Assembly: GCA_001972305.1 (NCBI GenBank)
Contig: BDDD01000895.1
Coordinates: forward strand, 62,001 to 126,000
Reading direction: 5' to 3'
Origin: Cephalotus follicularis
Lineage: Eukaryota; Streptophyta; Magnoliopsida; Oxalidales; Cephalotaceae
Length of the DNA stretch: 64,000 bases
The notes beneath the pieces are model-generated. The model did no database searches. It saw only the letters and a program-made list of their open reading frames with translations, and was not told the DNA's origin. The stretch's first letter is position 1, and every line of letters starts with the position of its first letter. The translations under genes were made by a program, and so were the position numbers. Shown here one piece after another: positions 1 to 10,955 of the stretch.

Positions 1-697
1 ACCATGTCTAACAAAGTCTGATTCCTCCTTTCGGATACACCATTATGCTGTGGTGTTCCAGGAGGAGTCCACTGAGACAGAATTCCATTATCTCTAAGAT
101 AATGTAGGAATTCAGCTGACAGGTATTCTCCACCTCGGTCTGACCGAAGTATTTTAATGGATTTACCTGTTTGTTTTTCTACTTCAAGTATGAACTCCTT
201 AAATTTCTCAAAGGATTATGACTTGTGTTTCATCGGATACACATAACCATACCTAGATAAATCGTCGGTAAAGGTTTTGAAGTAGATATAACCACCTCGC
301 GCACTGACTGACATAGGACCACATACGTCAGTATGGACTAACCCCAGTAAGACCATAGCCCTTTCATTTGACCATAGAAGGGTGATTTGATCATCTTTCC
401 CAATAAACAGGATTCACAAGTTGGATAGGACTCTAAGTCCTGGATATCAAGGAGATCATCCTTAACCAACTGTGATAGTCTGGCATCACTAAGATGACCA
501 AGTCTACAATGCCAGGTATAGGTTTTATTTAACTCAGTTTCTCTTTGTCTTTTCTTATTACTTTGCTCTATGGATAGGACTTTGGATTGTACAGTATTTA
601 AGACAAATAATCCATTGTCGATAAAACCATTACCAACACAAACATTGTTAGAATAAACAAAACATTGAATGTCTTGGAATCTGAGCTCCAAGCCCAA
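1..697 (-). pseudogene. Copia A GAG-pre-integrase and integrase core (partial)
   Basis: The frame at 697-338 contains the GAG-pre-integrase signature WHCRLGHLS, then CESCLLGKM. From about 360 to the window edge the integrase core follows in another frame: a [14 protein letters not shown] first catalytic Asp region, then SDRGGEYLS and PQHNGVSERRNQTLLDMV, which holds the third catalytic residue (Glu). A one-base shift near 355-365 and an in-frame stop near 217 break it. The frame is offset from gag by another one-base shift near 745. The product would catalyse integration of the element's cDNA. Truncated by the window, not biologically. Confidence 0.85.
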
Positions 698-729
698 ATT
701 ACATAAGTATGAAACACTTATAATATTCC

Positions 730-1881
730 TTACAACGTTTGAAATGAAATAACAAGTGTCAATACATAACCATTACATAAAGTAATATCATAAATCCCTA
801 CAGCTTCAGCGATGATCCCAGATCCATCCCCAAGCCGTAAGTCCAAGTCTCCAGCTCTAAGCTTTCTAACTTTTCTTAGTCCCTGAAACGAATTGCAAAG
901 GTTAGTTCCACATCCAGTATCCAACACCCATGAAGAACTACTATTCAAAGCTAGATTTAGTTCAATCATGAACATACCTGATGTACTCGCACCATGCGGG
1001 TTATCAGCAGAGACAGTAGCAACAGCAACACGACAATCCTTTTTCCAGTGTCCGGTCTTACCGCACTGGAAACAAGCACCTTCAACAACTAACTTCTTCA
1101 TACGATCTTTGGCAACACCCCCACTAGGTCCAAGCTTCCCCTTTTTCTTCTTTTGCTTCTTCTTACCCTTGCCTTTTGTGTTGACAGGCATGAGCACGCC
1201 CTTCCCTTTACAGGAAGACGAGGCACTGCCCTTTCCTTGGGCAGACCTAGAAGGAAGAAGTAGGGAGTGGGTCTTTGACTTCCCAAAGTCAAAATCGGCC
1301 TCAGCCGTCCACAACATAGCAACCAGCTCAGGTAGAGTTACCTCTATCTTGTTCATGTGAAAGTTCACCAAGAAATGTGAGAACGACTTAGGAAAGGATG
1401 TCAGAATAAGATCTACATATAGATCATGGTCCATGACAAACCCTAATTGAGCCAACTGCTCAATCATGTCTATCATCCTCAATCCATGCTCATGGACTGA
1501 AGCTCCCTCTTGCATCTGAGCCTTAAAGAGTTTGCGAGATAGATTAAACCTTTGAGTCCTAGACTCAGTTCCATACACTTCCTGAAGGTTGAGTAGTATA
1601 GCAGATAAGGTCTCAATCTTCTCATTCTGACACTGAAGCTCAGGTGTCATCCCGAGAAGGGCAAGACATCTAGCCTGCTCGTCATCCTCTAGCCACTTGG
1701 CTAGTCGCTCACTCTCTTCGGGCGTCGGATCTTCACCCAGTGAAGGAGGCCCCCCAGTCATCACATAGGCCATTTTATTGGCCGTAAGGACAATCTTGAG
1801 GTTCCGGTGCCAATCGTTGAAGTTGGGCCCCTCAAGTTTGTTTGTCTCAAGAATGCGGGACATTGCATTTGATAAAGCCAT
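730..1881 (-). CDS. gag: Copia A gag polyprotein with protease start (383 aa open frame)
   Basis: Begins MALSNAMSRILETNKLEG, the usual start of a Copia gag, with the conserved FNDWHRNLKIVL segment at residues 21-32. Capsid-like (UBN2/retrotran_gag) sequence runs to about residue 200, then a Lys-rich linker (about 230-250). A CCHC zinc knuckle, CFQCGKTGHWKKDC (CX2CX4HX4C), lies near 270, and the aspartic protease motif WVLDTGC near 317. It packages element RNA into virus-like particles and starts the polyprotein. The open frame runs into a stop just before the pre-integrase segment, where a single-base shift near 745 has occurred. This is the best preserved gag in the window. The start is the first ATG after the leader and fits the family. 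Confidence 0.88.
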   Translation of the reverse strand: MALSNAMSRILETNKLEGPNFNDWHRNLKIVLTANKMAYVMTGGPPSLGEDPTPEESERLAKWLEDDEQARCLALLGMTPELQCQNEKIETLSAILLNLQEVYGTESRTQRFNLSRKLFKAQMQEGASVHEHGLRMIDMIEQLAQLGFVMDHDLYVDLILTSFPKSFSHFLVNFHMNKIEVTLPELVAMLWTAEADFDFGKSKTHSLLLPSRSAQGKGSASSSCKGKGVLMPVNTKGKGKKKQKKKKGKLGPSGGVAKDRMKKLVVEGACFQCGKTGHWKKDCRVAVATVSADNPHGASTSGMFMIELNLALNSSSSWVLDTGCGTNLCNSFQGLRKVRKLRAGDLDLRLGDGSGIIAEAVGIYDITLCNGYVLTLVISFQTL

Positions 1882-2065
1882 TTTATAGCAACCTAGATAA
1901 GGAAATATAACGTTGAGTCAGCATCTATTCCAGTTTTAATATATGACAACCATAACACTTGGTCTTTAGTGCTTATGGTCCCTCCCACTATTCTAATCGT
2001 ACCCATACCCCCATATGGAATTCGAGAAGTCCAACTTCCTAGTGGGGATTGGAATCCATCGCAAT

Positions 2066-2389
2066 CATATTATAGCCTCAGCTAGGGCATGACAAACTAT
2101 AATATATCCAATGGGTAGGCTTTCTTGCTAATTTGTATCCAATACAAGATCCAATCATAGTATTCGGCCTTAGATTCAATATGGCCTCAGTTAGGGCATG
2201 ACAAACCATCAGAATCTTAATAAGTCCAATACCCACAATTTTCATTGGAATGCACTAGTTTTAACACACACACGTAGGCGTCTCCAAGTGCTAAAACATA
2301 GCCACCCTTTGCGGTGCCCAACACCAACGTTGACATAATATCCCCAAGTTATCAGCCTTCGCTAGGGCATGACAAACCAACAACCCAGG
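2066..2389 (-). promoter_or_regulatory. Array of three leader hairpins with a constant 21-nt loop (Copia A)
   Basis: In sense (minus) order: hairpin alpha 2389-2343, beta 2217-2172, gamma 2106-2066. Each loop is 21 nt and starts TTTGTCATGCCCTA, ending CTGAGG (alpha: CGAAGG). Stems are unrelated in sequence but all pair. Alpha: CCTGGGTTGTTGG with CTGATAACTTGGG, 13 pairs including G-U. Beta: ATGG/CCAT plus AGATTC/GAATCT across a small internal loop. Gamma: TATATTATAG with CTATAATATG, 10 pairs. Element B keeps the same three in the same order. This is what I see by eye; a function (packaging, dimerisation, translation control) is inference. Confidence 0.7.
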
Positions 2390-3164
2390 AACACTACTCA
2401 ACGAAAATTGTGGAAGGCCACGGGGAACCACTCCATGGGTTCCTACGTTGAGACTTATTATTGCAGTGAGGGAATTTGTGGTCTCATGTTTTAATTACCG
2501 AGCCATTAATTAATTCATTGGTTTTATTAGCCAATTCCAATTAATTACGGCATAGCATGCAAGACGAGTATCTTATGCACATTGGACATATTTCTAAAAT
2601 ACGTCAATGGATTTGGCAAGGACAATATTAGTAATGACTTGATCCCAAAGTCACTACTAGGTCTTCCTAGGTGTAAAGATTTAAATCTATTTATTACATC
2701 AATAACCATGCATACATGGCCTTCAAAAGTCTTGTACTTCATTTCTCCCTTCCTCCATCTCTCATTGCATGGTCTTCTTTTACAAAAAGAACATTACATT
2801 TTCGAAAAGAAATTTACATTTAAAATTACAAGGAGAAGTTACAAAGGTAAGGAAAAATAAATGGTGCACGCAGGCACCTAATAACAGACCTTTAAAATAA
2901 TAAATATATAAATATCCAATCACACATAGAAAACCATAAACTAGGTCTATGTCCTTTTTCGGGCCATCCATTTTGCATAAGACTTATATTATATCCAATA
3001 TAATAAAACCACATAAAAACAAATTCCATAAATAATAACCAATTACTCAATTTAATTCAAGGATTGTTAATTGATCAAACTCCCACTAAATCAAGTAATG
3101 ATTTCAATTTTACAAGTGCCAAAATGTATAAAATCCAATTTTATTAATAAACAGTTTTTTTATT

Positions 3165-3415
3165 AAAAGACGTCGACGCTTATCAACAGCATCGACGTGT
3201 TTTCTGGAAATACTTGAACAAGGCGTCGATGCATAACAGGAGCATCAATGCGTTTCTCAAGAACAGTTGAAAACGGCGTCGACGTCCAACAAGAACATCT
3301 ACGCGTTTCACAAAAGGATGAACAAGACATCGACGTCTACCAATAACGTCGACGTCTTTCCTGGGAATATGAATAAGACATCGACGTCTACCAAGAACGT
3401 CGACGTCTATAGCCC
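3165..3415. repeat. GTCGAC-core repeat cluster in the Copia A leader
   Basis: At least eight copies or near copies of GCGTCGACGT/ACGTCGACGT with spacers of roughly 20-35 bp. The motif core is a perfect palindrome. Element B lacks it at the corresponding place and instead has a TGCGCA/GTGCGC-rich stretch near 11815-12255. Confidence 0.75.
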
Positions 3416-3654
3416 CCTGGGCAGTTTCTGCATTTCTAAAAATGCTGAAACCAATGGTTTAGACTATGGAATACCATTCTGGCATTCCAAAATGCACTAT
3501 GCATGTTCCAAACATAGTTCTAAACACATTAAAACAACATTCCCAGCACAAAAACACAATGAAATCCAATTTCATGCAATTTTCATTAAGGCACTTTGAA
3601 AATTTAGTTTGATCACAAAACACATCCATTAATTAAACCATTAATCAGTACCGC

Positions 3655-5547
3655 TACAAGCTTGAGTAGATTCCCCTTTGATGTTCTCCAAGTCTCAGGA
3701 ACATTGAGCAATCCAACCAGCAAAGATATAGTGTATGAACTCTCTCTCTCTCACTTAGCTTAGAAAAGGTATATTGATATTGACCAATGAAGTCAATGAT
3801 CCATCCACCCTAGATAAGCTCTTGCTTGGTGTATCACAGATGAAGAGAACACACTGCAGAGGAGAATTCAAGCTCTCTTGCCCAGCAAAACTCCTCAAAC
3901 TCACTTTTTCATTTTCTACAGAAATCCTTATCACTAGCCTCCTATATCTCTCTCTCACTCTCCCATTCACTTAGGATCATGGCCCTCACTCCTTGGGAGT
4001 CTGTGGCCATGATCCCCACGTTTCATAACATGCAAGAACAGGAGATGGTTGCTGGATATGAGAGAGAAAACGTGCCCACGAAGTGAGCTCGTGCACAGGT
4101 TGCACGTTCTGCTCAAAGATGTCGATGCCTTCCAAAAGACATCGACGCCCATGCAATGTGGCATTAAAGCACATCGACGCTTTCTAAAAGACATCAAAGT
4201 CTTTAAAAGAGATAAGCATCAACGTCTTTCTAAAAGACATCGACGCCTTTTGTCTGGCCAGTGAAGCATAAAGAGTCTAACTCTTTTAGTGATCTCATGT
4301 ACCCTTCAAATATTGGTTAAGTAAGATCAAGCATACGTGTTTCCACAAAATGCAAAATCCACACAACCGATATGTGACATCAAGACTTAATATGTCCAAC
4401 ATATCAAATATCTAATCATTATAAGGCAGGGACCCTTTAAAATCTTAGTTAAAACGTGAGGTGTTCATAAAATTACCGAAATACCCCTTGGGTCCGGTTT
4501 AGCCATTCTAAATGGTCCTTGACCAATTTAAATGCTCTCAGAATAATATCTAATATTATCCAGATGGAAAAATTAATCTAATTAATTTTCCCATAATTTA
4601 TTACACACCTCATTAACCCTAGATTTTCTAAGTCATCGGTTCACGTGTACTATAATCCCTTGTCATGCTTGGCCCCGATGGAGGACTAGGGTAAGGATAT
4701 GTGTCAACCCTAGATAGTACCTCAGTGGCTAAAATATCTGATCATTACTAGGACCTTTGGTAAACTCTCCGAAAATCTAATTTCCAGTCTACCTCAACCT
4801 TGGCCTAGGATTTCATAAGTCCAAAGTATAATCAGACCATAATAGGGCCGATCACCTTCGCTCAGGTGTGACAATCCCTTATTGCGCACTCACTTATATT
4901 CGTATAGATTCGATCATACCCAAAGACCACCCGATTGCCAACCCTTCGTAAGGACTGGGTAAGGTGGAGATCAAAGCATAACCATCTCCATACAATATAG
5001 AGTAGTTGCTCAAGTCTAAGGATCAGACGAGTTAAAGAACTCGCTAAGTGATAATCACTTATACACAACCGCAACAAGTAGGAGTCACTACTGACATGAG
5101 AATAGTGACTATCCAAATAGTGTCTCCTATGCGGGGCCTGTTCAGTGTACATGATCCCAGCGCGCACCCCGTATTTGCCCTAGAGTCCAACATAGATGGT
5201 AGTGAGAGAATCCATCCCCCGATTCCATGAGCAGGCAACATATGCGCAAGTCTATCCGGTTCACTAATGCCCACAAAGTGAACCTATGACTTGGAACAAA
5301 TTTGACATAAGGAGTAAGGTAACCAGTCTCACAGCCTCCATGCCAGGCATCCAACCTTATGTTAGGGCATCACTAGTATAAGTAGGTAATAAATAAACTA
5401 CTTCAATTATGTGATAAAATATAAGTGATATAGCCATAACAAATTTTAGCACGCATCATATATATATAAGGAATAAGATTGTTCCATACAAGATAAGATA
5501 TAATATGAGAACCCATCTAATGGCTTGTCGGGTCACTATATCTAACA
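3655..5547 (-). repeat. 5' LTR of Copia A
   Basis: The start at 5547 is set by TGTTAGATATAGTGACCC on the minus strand, matching the 3' LTR start of element B (TGTTAGAGATGGTGACCC after its polypurine tract). Sequence from about 4300 to 5200 is an inverted match to B's 5' LTR at about 6000-6900. The left end, near 3655, is uncertain because no clean TG..CA end plus primer site is visible. A second GTCGAC-type cluster lies inside at about 4115-4262. Confidence 0.7.
4112..4262. repeat. Second GTCGA-type repeat cluster, in the Copia A LTR
   Basis: Repeated units of the form aaAGACATCGACGcctttc or variants (ATCGACGC, ATCAACGTC) at 25-35 bp spacing, near the downstream end of the LTR. Related to the 3165-3415 cluster but more decayed. 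Confidence 0.6.
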
Positions 5548-5905
5548 TGCTGACCCATTGGATTATAATGTAATGGGTCAGGTACGGGTGGAGTTTCGCA
5601 GCAAGTAGAGGATTGAAGCACTGTGTAAGTCTCCTCCCTCCAATTGCAGTTCGAAGACCAAGTTATGTAAAAGTATATTGTATATTATTAACGACATGCC
5701 GGCCTGTGGCAGAGCTAGACTTTAAACCGTAATGTATAACTTTGGGTTTTATCCACATATTTTTATGGGTTGTTGGTTTTCCGCATGCACTTTTATCTAT
5801 TAAATTGTTTTTTAGTCAATCTGCTGAATGTTTGGTAAATTGAATGGTACTGCTAGTGGCGCGTCAAGCATTGGGGGATTGCCCCTTGGGGTTTGGGGTG
5901 TTACA
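5548..5905 (+). repeat. Fragment X: right end of another LTR between elements A and B
   Basis: The segment ends GGGTTTGGGGTGTTACA, a typical plant gypsy LTR end, and the B LTR resumes at TCAAAGTAGTTTAAATTT. This fits an LTR inserted in B's LTR and itself interrupted by A at 5547. It starts with a perfect hairpin, TGACCCATT (5551-5559) and AATGGGTCA (5572-5580), with a 12-nt loop. Its left part is not in the window. Confidence 0.5.
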
Positions 5906-7588
5906 TCAAAGTAGTTTAAATTTATTATCTGCTTACACATATGGTGCCCAATCACATCAAGGGTTGGATGTCGGGCCTGGGGGCTTTAAGAACGACTTCC
6001 TTATTCCCTGTGACTAAACCGTTCCAAGTCGGAGGTTCAGTTACATAGGGCATAATTGAACCAGTTTGATTTGCCGCGTTATGCTTGCTCTCATAGGTTG
6101 GAGGGTAAATTATCTCATTGCCACTTGCGCGGAACCCTAAAGCTAATGCAGGGTACGTGATGGGAGCATGTAAACTGAACCTGACCCACCATAGGAATGT
6201 TATTTGGATGGTCGCTAATCTCATGTCAGTTGCAATTCCTATCTGTGGCGATAATGTATAGGCACTTAGTGCCTAGCTGGACCTTAGAGGACCTGTCTAA
6301 TTCTTAGACATGAGCTATTGCTCTGCATTATGTAGAGGAAGTTGGACTTTGATCTCCGCCTTACCCAGTTCTCTCACGTGATTGGCAAACAAGAGGTTTT
6401 TGGGCCTCACTGAATCTGCATGAATGCAAGCGAGTACGCAAGATAGAATTGTCACACCCGTAGTGAGGGTGATAGGCTTTATGCTATCTGTATTCATTAT
6501 GAACTGAAAAATACATGTGCAGGTTACGAGGACAGGAAACTGGGTTTCCGAAAAAGTCCGCGGATAGTTGTAATGAGTTTACGGATGTATAAGCACTGAG
6601 CAAAACTAGGATTGACACGTATCCTTACCCTAGACCGTGGTTTGAGCTGGGATGATGAGGGATTATAGTGCACGGTAACCATCGACAAGAAAAGTACCGA
6701 ATGTGTCAGAAATGGACATGTGATGTGGGAAATTAATTTTGGATTAATTTCCACACATGAAATATGTTGAACATGATTTTAGGGTTGTTAAAATAGTCGG
6801 CGACTATTTACGGTAATTTTACCTGTGCGTAGGAGCGCTGGGGTAATTTACCGACGTTACTGATTTTATTCTGAACTTTCGGGTGCCGCCTGATTAATGG
6901 AAAGTGATATGTGTAGGAAACTGGTGGTAAATCTAGTTGATTAACTAGTATATATTAATGTAACACTAGTGGGACACTAGGCACCACATGGAAGTGGCAC
7001 ATAACCCCACTAAGCATCACATTAATATATAAAGAGAAGTTGAAAGTGGAGGAAGTGAGAGACACCTGTCATATGCATACTTGGAGCCGACCACATGTTG
7101 GAGGAATTAAGTGACACCCCTCATATGCATGCTTTGTGGCCGACCACATGTTGAGAGAATAAGAAAGTAATATAGGTTGGAAACATGTAGAATTCTATGA
7201 TGATTGCTCACTTTGGGGCTGGTCACATAAATAGAGAAAATGGGATATGTTTTGGTAACTTGAAAATCCATCTTGATAGTGCGTTTTCTTGTGGCTGCCG
7301 AGAGAAACGGAATGGGAGAAAAGAACATGGTGTCCTTCTTCAACATCCCTTTCTTCTTCCATTTAAGCTAAGCTTGGAGCCTAGTTTTCTTCACTTTCTC
7401 TTTCCACCACAATAATCAATATAGGTGCAGCTAAGCTTTGCATTGAAGATTAGCTTTATCTATTTTGATTTTAGATTAGGGTTTAGAAGCTTGATGGTGG
7501 CGACACTTTGGTATCTAAATTGATGTGCAAATCCGTGAGTTTTGTGGACTTTTAGAAGCTGGAAATTGCGCACTTAAAGAGCAGATTT
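5906..7588 (+). repeat. 5' LTR of Copia B, first segment
   Basis: The left boundary shares TAGTTTAAATTT with the 3' LTR copy at 20428-20438. The segment at 6090-6490 is an inverted match to the A LTR at 4850-5170, including a shared CTTTGATCTCCRCCTTACCCAG stretch. It is interrupted by solo LTR C at 7589. Confidence 0.75.
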
Positions 7589-8795
7589 TGTCACGCCCCG
7601 AAACGCGAGGGTAAACCCCCACGATCCGACGCGTGATATAAACCATCCGTTCAGTCCATTCATCATTTTATTCATACTTCACCAAGTGCTATATATAAAA
7701 AACTTTAAGTCAAAGTCATATACATCAGCGAAATAGTCAATTCAAATAAAAACTAACTCTTAAAATCTCCTGAAATTTCAGCATGAAGTATTCGTTTATC
7801 AAACTTAACCCCCTATAAAGAAAAACACATTTTTATATCTCCACACTCCCGAAGGAGGAATCAACAGTTTATGTATATATATGGGCTCAGCCCTCAGAAC
7901 CACAACTAAACCAGTAACATATCATTCTAATGCCTCAAGTGATGGGCCTGTTCCTGTTTAATATATCAACACACATATCATAAGCACTGCCATATCTCGG
8001 CATGTCGATAGCTGAATAAAACATATCTCTATAATGTCTTTTGATCTGTCTATTATACATAGCAAGTCTAATATAACTCAAGGCCATTTTTACAACTCAT
8101 ATAAACAAACCCATATCCATTACCATAAGTAAGATCATACACAATATGGCAAATCAAAACATGCTACAGAGAATCCATCCATCCCAGCCTGTCTCATTTA
8201 ATACAATTCATATAAGTAAATCCATAACATGATCATAACGAGACCATATACAACAACAACACAATCCCAACACCACTACTATTCAAGATCCAGCTTAGGT
8301 ATCCATCCATCTCGATCCATTTCACTGTGATCCATCACCTGGGCCTGAGCCTGACCCATTCCGCACACAGGGGAAATGGATCAGCAACATAATTTTGTGT
8401 AGGGTATACTATGTGCTCTGTATGCAATGTATGCACCAATGCAGTAGTGTGACAGTGTAACAGTATGCTCTGTAATGGTACAATGATAGTACAGTGCACA
8501 GTGAACAGTAACGGTGTATAGTAATATTGGCAGTGGTAGTAACAGTAACAGTGCAGTGCAATATATTAGTGCACAGTTGCAGACAGCTTCGATATACCAA
8601 CCATCCTTAAGCAGGGTATATCTAGCTAGTCATAATCACATCAAGGCTATAAGCCTGCAGACACTCCATAAACAATCAGTAATCATACATAGGGAAAAAC
8701 AATCCATAGGTCCATCCCACTTTCTACGCACTCTCTAAGTCGTAGATGAGTAGGGTTGAGATAACACTGACCACACAGTGCTTACAGTAGAGCTT

Positions 8796-8952
8796 GTTCA
8801 CAATGGTCCAAGCCCATATAGTCTCAACTGTTCACAATAGTCCAGCCTATATTGTCTCGACTGTTCACAATAGTCTAGCCTGTATTGTCTCGACTGTTCA
8901 CAATAGTCCAGCCTGTATTGTCTCGACTGTTCACAATAGTCCAACCTATATT
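8796..8952. repeat. 33-bp tandem repeat in LTR C
   Basis: About 4.5 copies of a unit containing ACTGTTCACAATAGTCCAGC followed by CTRTATTGTCTCG. The corresponding place in F1 and F2 has a different array built on CCGTAAAAACGGTCAGA. Confidence 0.85.
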
Positions 8953-10862
8953 ACGTGGTCTAACATTCATGACCTTCATGAAGGAGATGAGAGTCATGAA
9001 TGGGTTATCTCATTTGGTCTCAAATAATATCAGTCATAACAGTAATCATACAGTACTCGTACCTGTAATAGTATTTCAGTGGAAATGATAGGGACCTAAA
9101 AGATCAAGTGAGATCCACATCCGTCAAAACAGTTTATAAAACAATTTTCGGTAACAGTATTCAGTAACAGTTTTCAGTAACAGCTGTTGGTCCCTATCGA
9201 AGTTTGTAAAACAATGGAGAGGAAGTCCAATTGGATATCTGGGCCTAGACGTCCAAAAGGAGCTATCCTAACCATTCTTAAAACCCATTTGCATGAAAAC
9301 TCTTTTGTTGCATTGCTTCAAGAATCACTTTGAAAACTTGATTTAAGATTCAACAGTGTTAAAAGATATTCGCATAGGATACAAGGCCTTAGGGAGGGTT
9401 CCTATGGAATCAATGTAAAGAAGTAACAGTTTGAAATTGAAAATAGTAAGAAACAGTGACATTTCACAAAACAAGGCACTAAGCGTCGACTAGTTTAGTT
9501 GAAAAGTGTAAAGTGCCGACTATTCAGTTTAACACACAAAAGAGTCTATGGTTTTAAAAAGCATAAGTATAAAGAATTGACCACTCAGTTTAAAGGCATG
9601 AAAACATCGACGGGTCAGTTTTGAAAGTAGTAAAGTGTCGATGGTTTCATCAGAAACAACAGTTCGCAAAGCAGTTCACAAATCAATGGAACTATGTCCA
9701 AAATCCATGAAAGCCGTTTCAATGTCAGTAAAAATAGTTTATAGATCCACACCCAATTCCCACTCAGTACGATAACCGGTGAATAGTAGCAGTTTCAATA
9801 ACAGTATAACAGTCAATCAACACGTAATAACAGCAACACATTAATATTCACACAATTCACTGAAATTCAAGAATGCAGTGCAAATAGTATAACCTACCAG
9901 TTGAATCAGTAACAACAGTTGCGCTTGCTATTCAAGGCATTCTGTAGCAGAACCGACGAACCGTCAGCTCCTCCAAGCTTGAACCGGCTATCAAATCACC
10001 ATCGCTTGGGAATCCCCTATCCTTGATCACTTCATTCACACTGCATACGCAATACATTCCTGTTACACTTTACACATGAATCAAACACTGTCGCCACCGG
10101 AGCCCAGGCCAGATTTCGGCCAACACCCCATGGCTCTGATCGAGCCACCAATAGGCTCCACACTGGTTGATCTATTCATATATGCCAAATAACTGTCGTG
10201 ATTCAGCGCAAAATGCACAGTCACCACCGGTAGCGAGTTTGACTCACTGAGTTGACTCGTTGGTCATCTACGACTCCGGACGCTTCACAAATAGGCTTCC
10301 GCAATGCCTGTTCTATGCGTCTTTACCTGAGAATCGGTGAGAATTGACGCTGACGCGCCTTGCCGGAGATCTGGCCAGGTCGCTTAAGCTCTGGTCGCAC
10401 CACCGTTCACCTCAAAATCTTGTGATCATTCCATTGGTGGTCAAGACTTGCCATGACTCGACGTCAAATGCCGTGTCTCAGGCGGCATCGAGTCGAGGTG
10501 ACTCAGCTGACTCAGTCGGCACAAAACGAACGATTTACGCTGGAAAAACGCTTAAACCATCATCACCGTGGGTAGAGCTAGTCTCCTGGACGAGGACCGG
10601 CTCCAACCACGACGATAGAAATGACGAAAACGGGGTCGACAGTGACCCTTGGGTGATACAGAAAAGAAGAAAAGGGGGAGAGGGAGGAGGAGGAAAAGAG
10701 CTTACCGTTGGAAATGACGACTCTGTCCGACGAGCTCTCCTTTCCCGGCGTCGTGCCACACTGGCGTCTCCTTCTCTTTCTCTTCTCGCCCGCCCATGCT
10801 CTTCCTTCTATCTCTCTCGCAAGGCGCTGGCGCTAATGCGCCCGCTACCTTTGTGTTAAAGT

Positions 10863-10884
10863 GCCTGGCGTTTTAACGCCAGGC
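10863..10884. other. Perfect palindrome near the transcript start of LTR C
   Basis: Arms GCCTGGCGTT and AACGCCAGGC with a 2-nt spacer, just downstream (in minus sense) of a TATA-like ATATATAAATA stretch and before the CT-rich and GC-rich block. F2 has an unrelated 9-bp paired sequence at the equivalent place. Confidence 0.75.
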
Positions 10885-10955
10885 TCTTTTCTTTTCTTTT
10901 TTTATTTATATATCTATATAAATGCATATATATTATATATATTTGGGGCATTACA

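Larger units (their letters stand above)
1882..3654 (-). other. Copia A untranslated leader between 5' LTR and gag
   Basis: About 1.8 kb of AT-rich, non-coding sequence with no convincing frame. It aligns in pieces with the leader of element B (11498-13297 plus 16775-17340), for example around AGTGGGAGTTT and TCTTATGCA. It holds the hairpin array at 2066-2389 and a GTCGAC repeat cluster at 3165-3415. The primer binding site should be at its right end near 3640-3655, where only a poor match to the initiator-Met site is visible (GCGGTACTGAT on the minus strand). Confidence 0.6.
1..5547 (-). mobile_element. Copia LTR retrotransposon A, 5' half (pol continues off the left edge)
   Basis: Reading the minus strand from 5547 leftwards there is a 5' LTR (starts TGTTAGATATAG), a long leader, a gag-protease reading frame and the start of integrase. 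The order gag, protease, GAG-pre-integrase, integrase is that of the Copia superfamily. Its leader and LTR match element B, which lies in the opposite orientation to the right, so 4.3-5.5 kb and 5.9-6.9 kb form an imperfect inverted repeat. Reverse transcriptase, RNase H and the 3' LTR should lie left of the window. Coding decay is light (two frameshifts, one stop), so this is the younger of the two Copia copies. Confidence 0.9.
7589..10955 (-). mobile_element. Solo LTR C (Tekay-type gypsy), 3.37 kb
   Basis: Runs TGTCACGCCCCG...GGGGCATTACA and is flanked by GATTT on both sides (7584-7588 and 10956-10960), so it is a complete LTR left by LTR-LTR recombination. Sense is minus, starting TGTAATGCCCCAAAT at 10955. 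It is the same family as F1 and F2 (shared GATCCGACGCGTGATAT, CTCCCGAAGGAGGAA and other blocks). It contains a 33-bp tandem array, AACAGT-rich simple sequence, a GTCGAC-type cluster (about 9484-9645), a GC-rich block (about 10330-10860) and a strong palindrome near the likely transcript start. The longest open frame (10344-10859) is a low-complexity product of the GC-rich block. Confidence 0.92.

Noticed and set aside
893..1360. Plus-strand 155-aa frame antisense to Copia gag
   Set aside because: A shadow of the gag frame; Phe/Leu-rich from antisense Lys codons, with no conservation in B.
4835..4890. Fourth copy of the leader hairpin in the A LTR (TTGTCACACC...GCGAAGG)
   Set aside because: The core resembles loop alpha, but the paired arms are displaced and the loop itself can pair. 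The B counterpart (6450-6475) does not show the same layout, so I did not count it.
10344..10859. 171-aa open frame in LTR C as a possible host gene
   Set aside because: It lies inside a solo LTR, covers a GC-rich low-complexity stretch, and has no recognisable domain. The equivalent part of F2 does not keep the frame.
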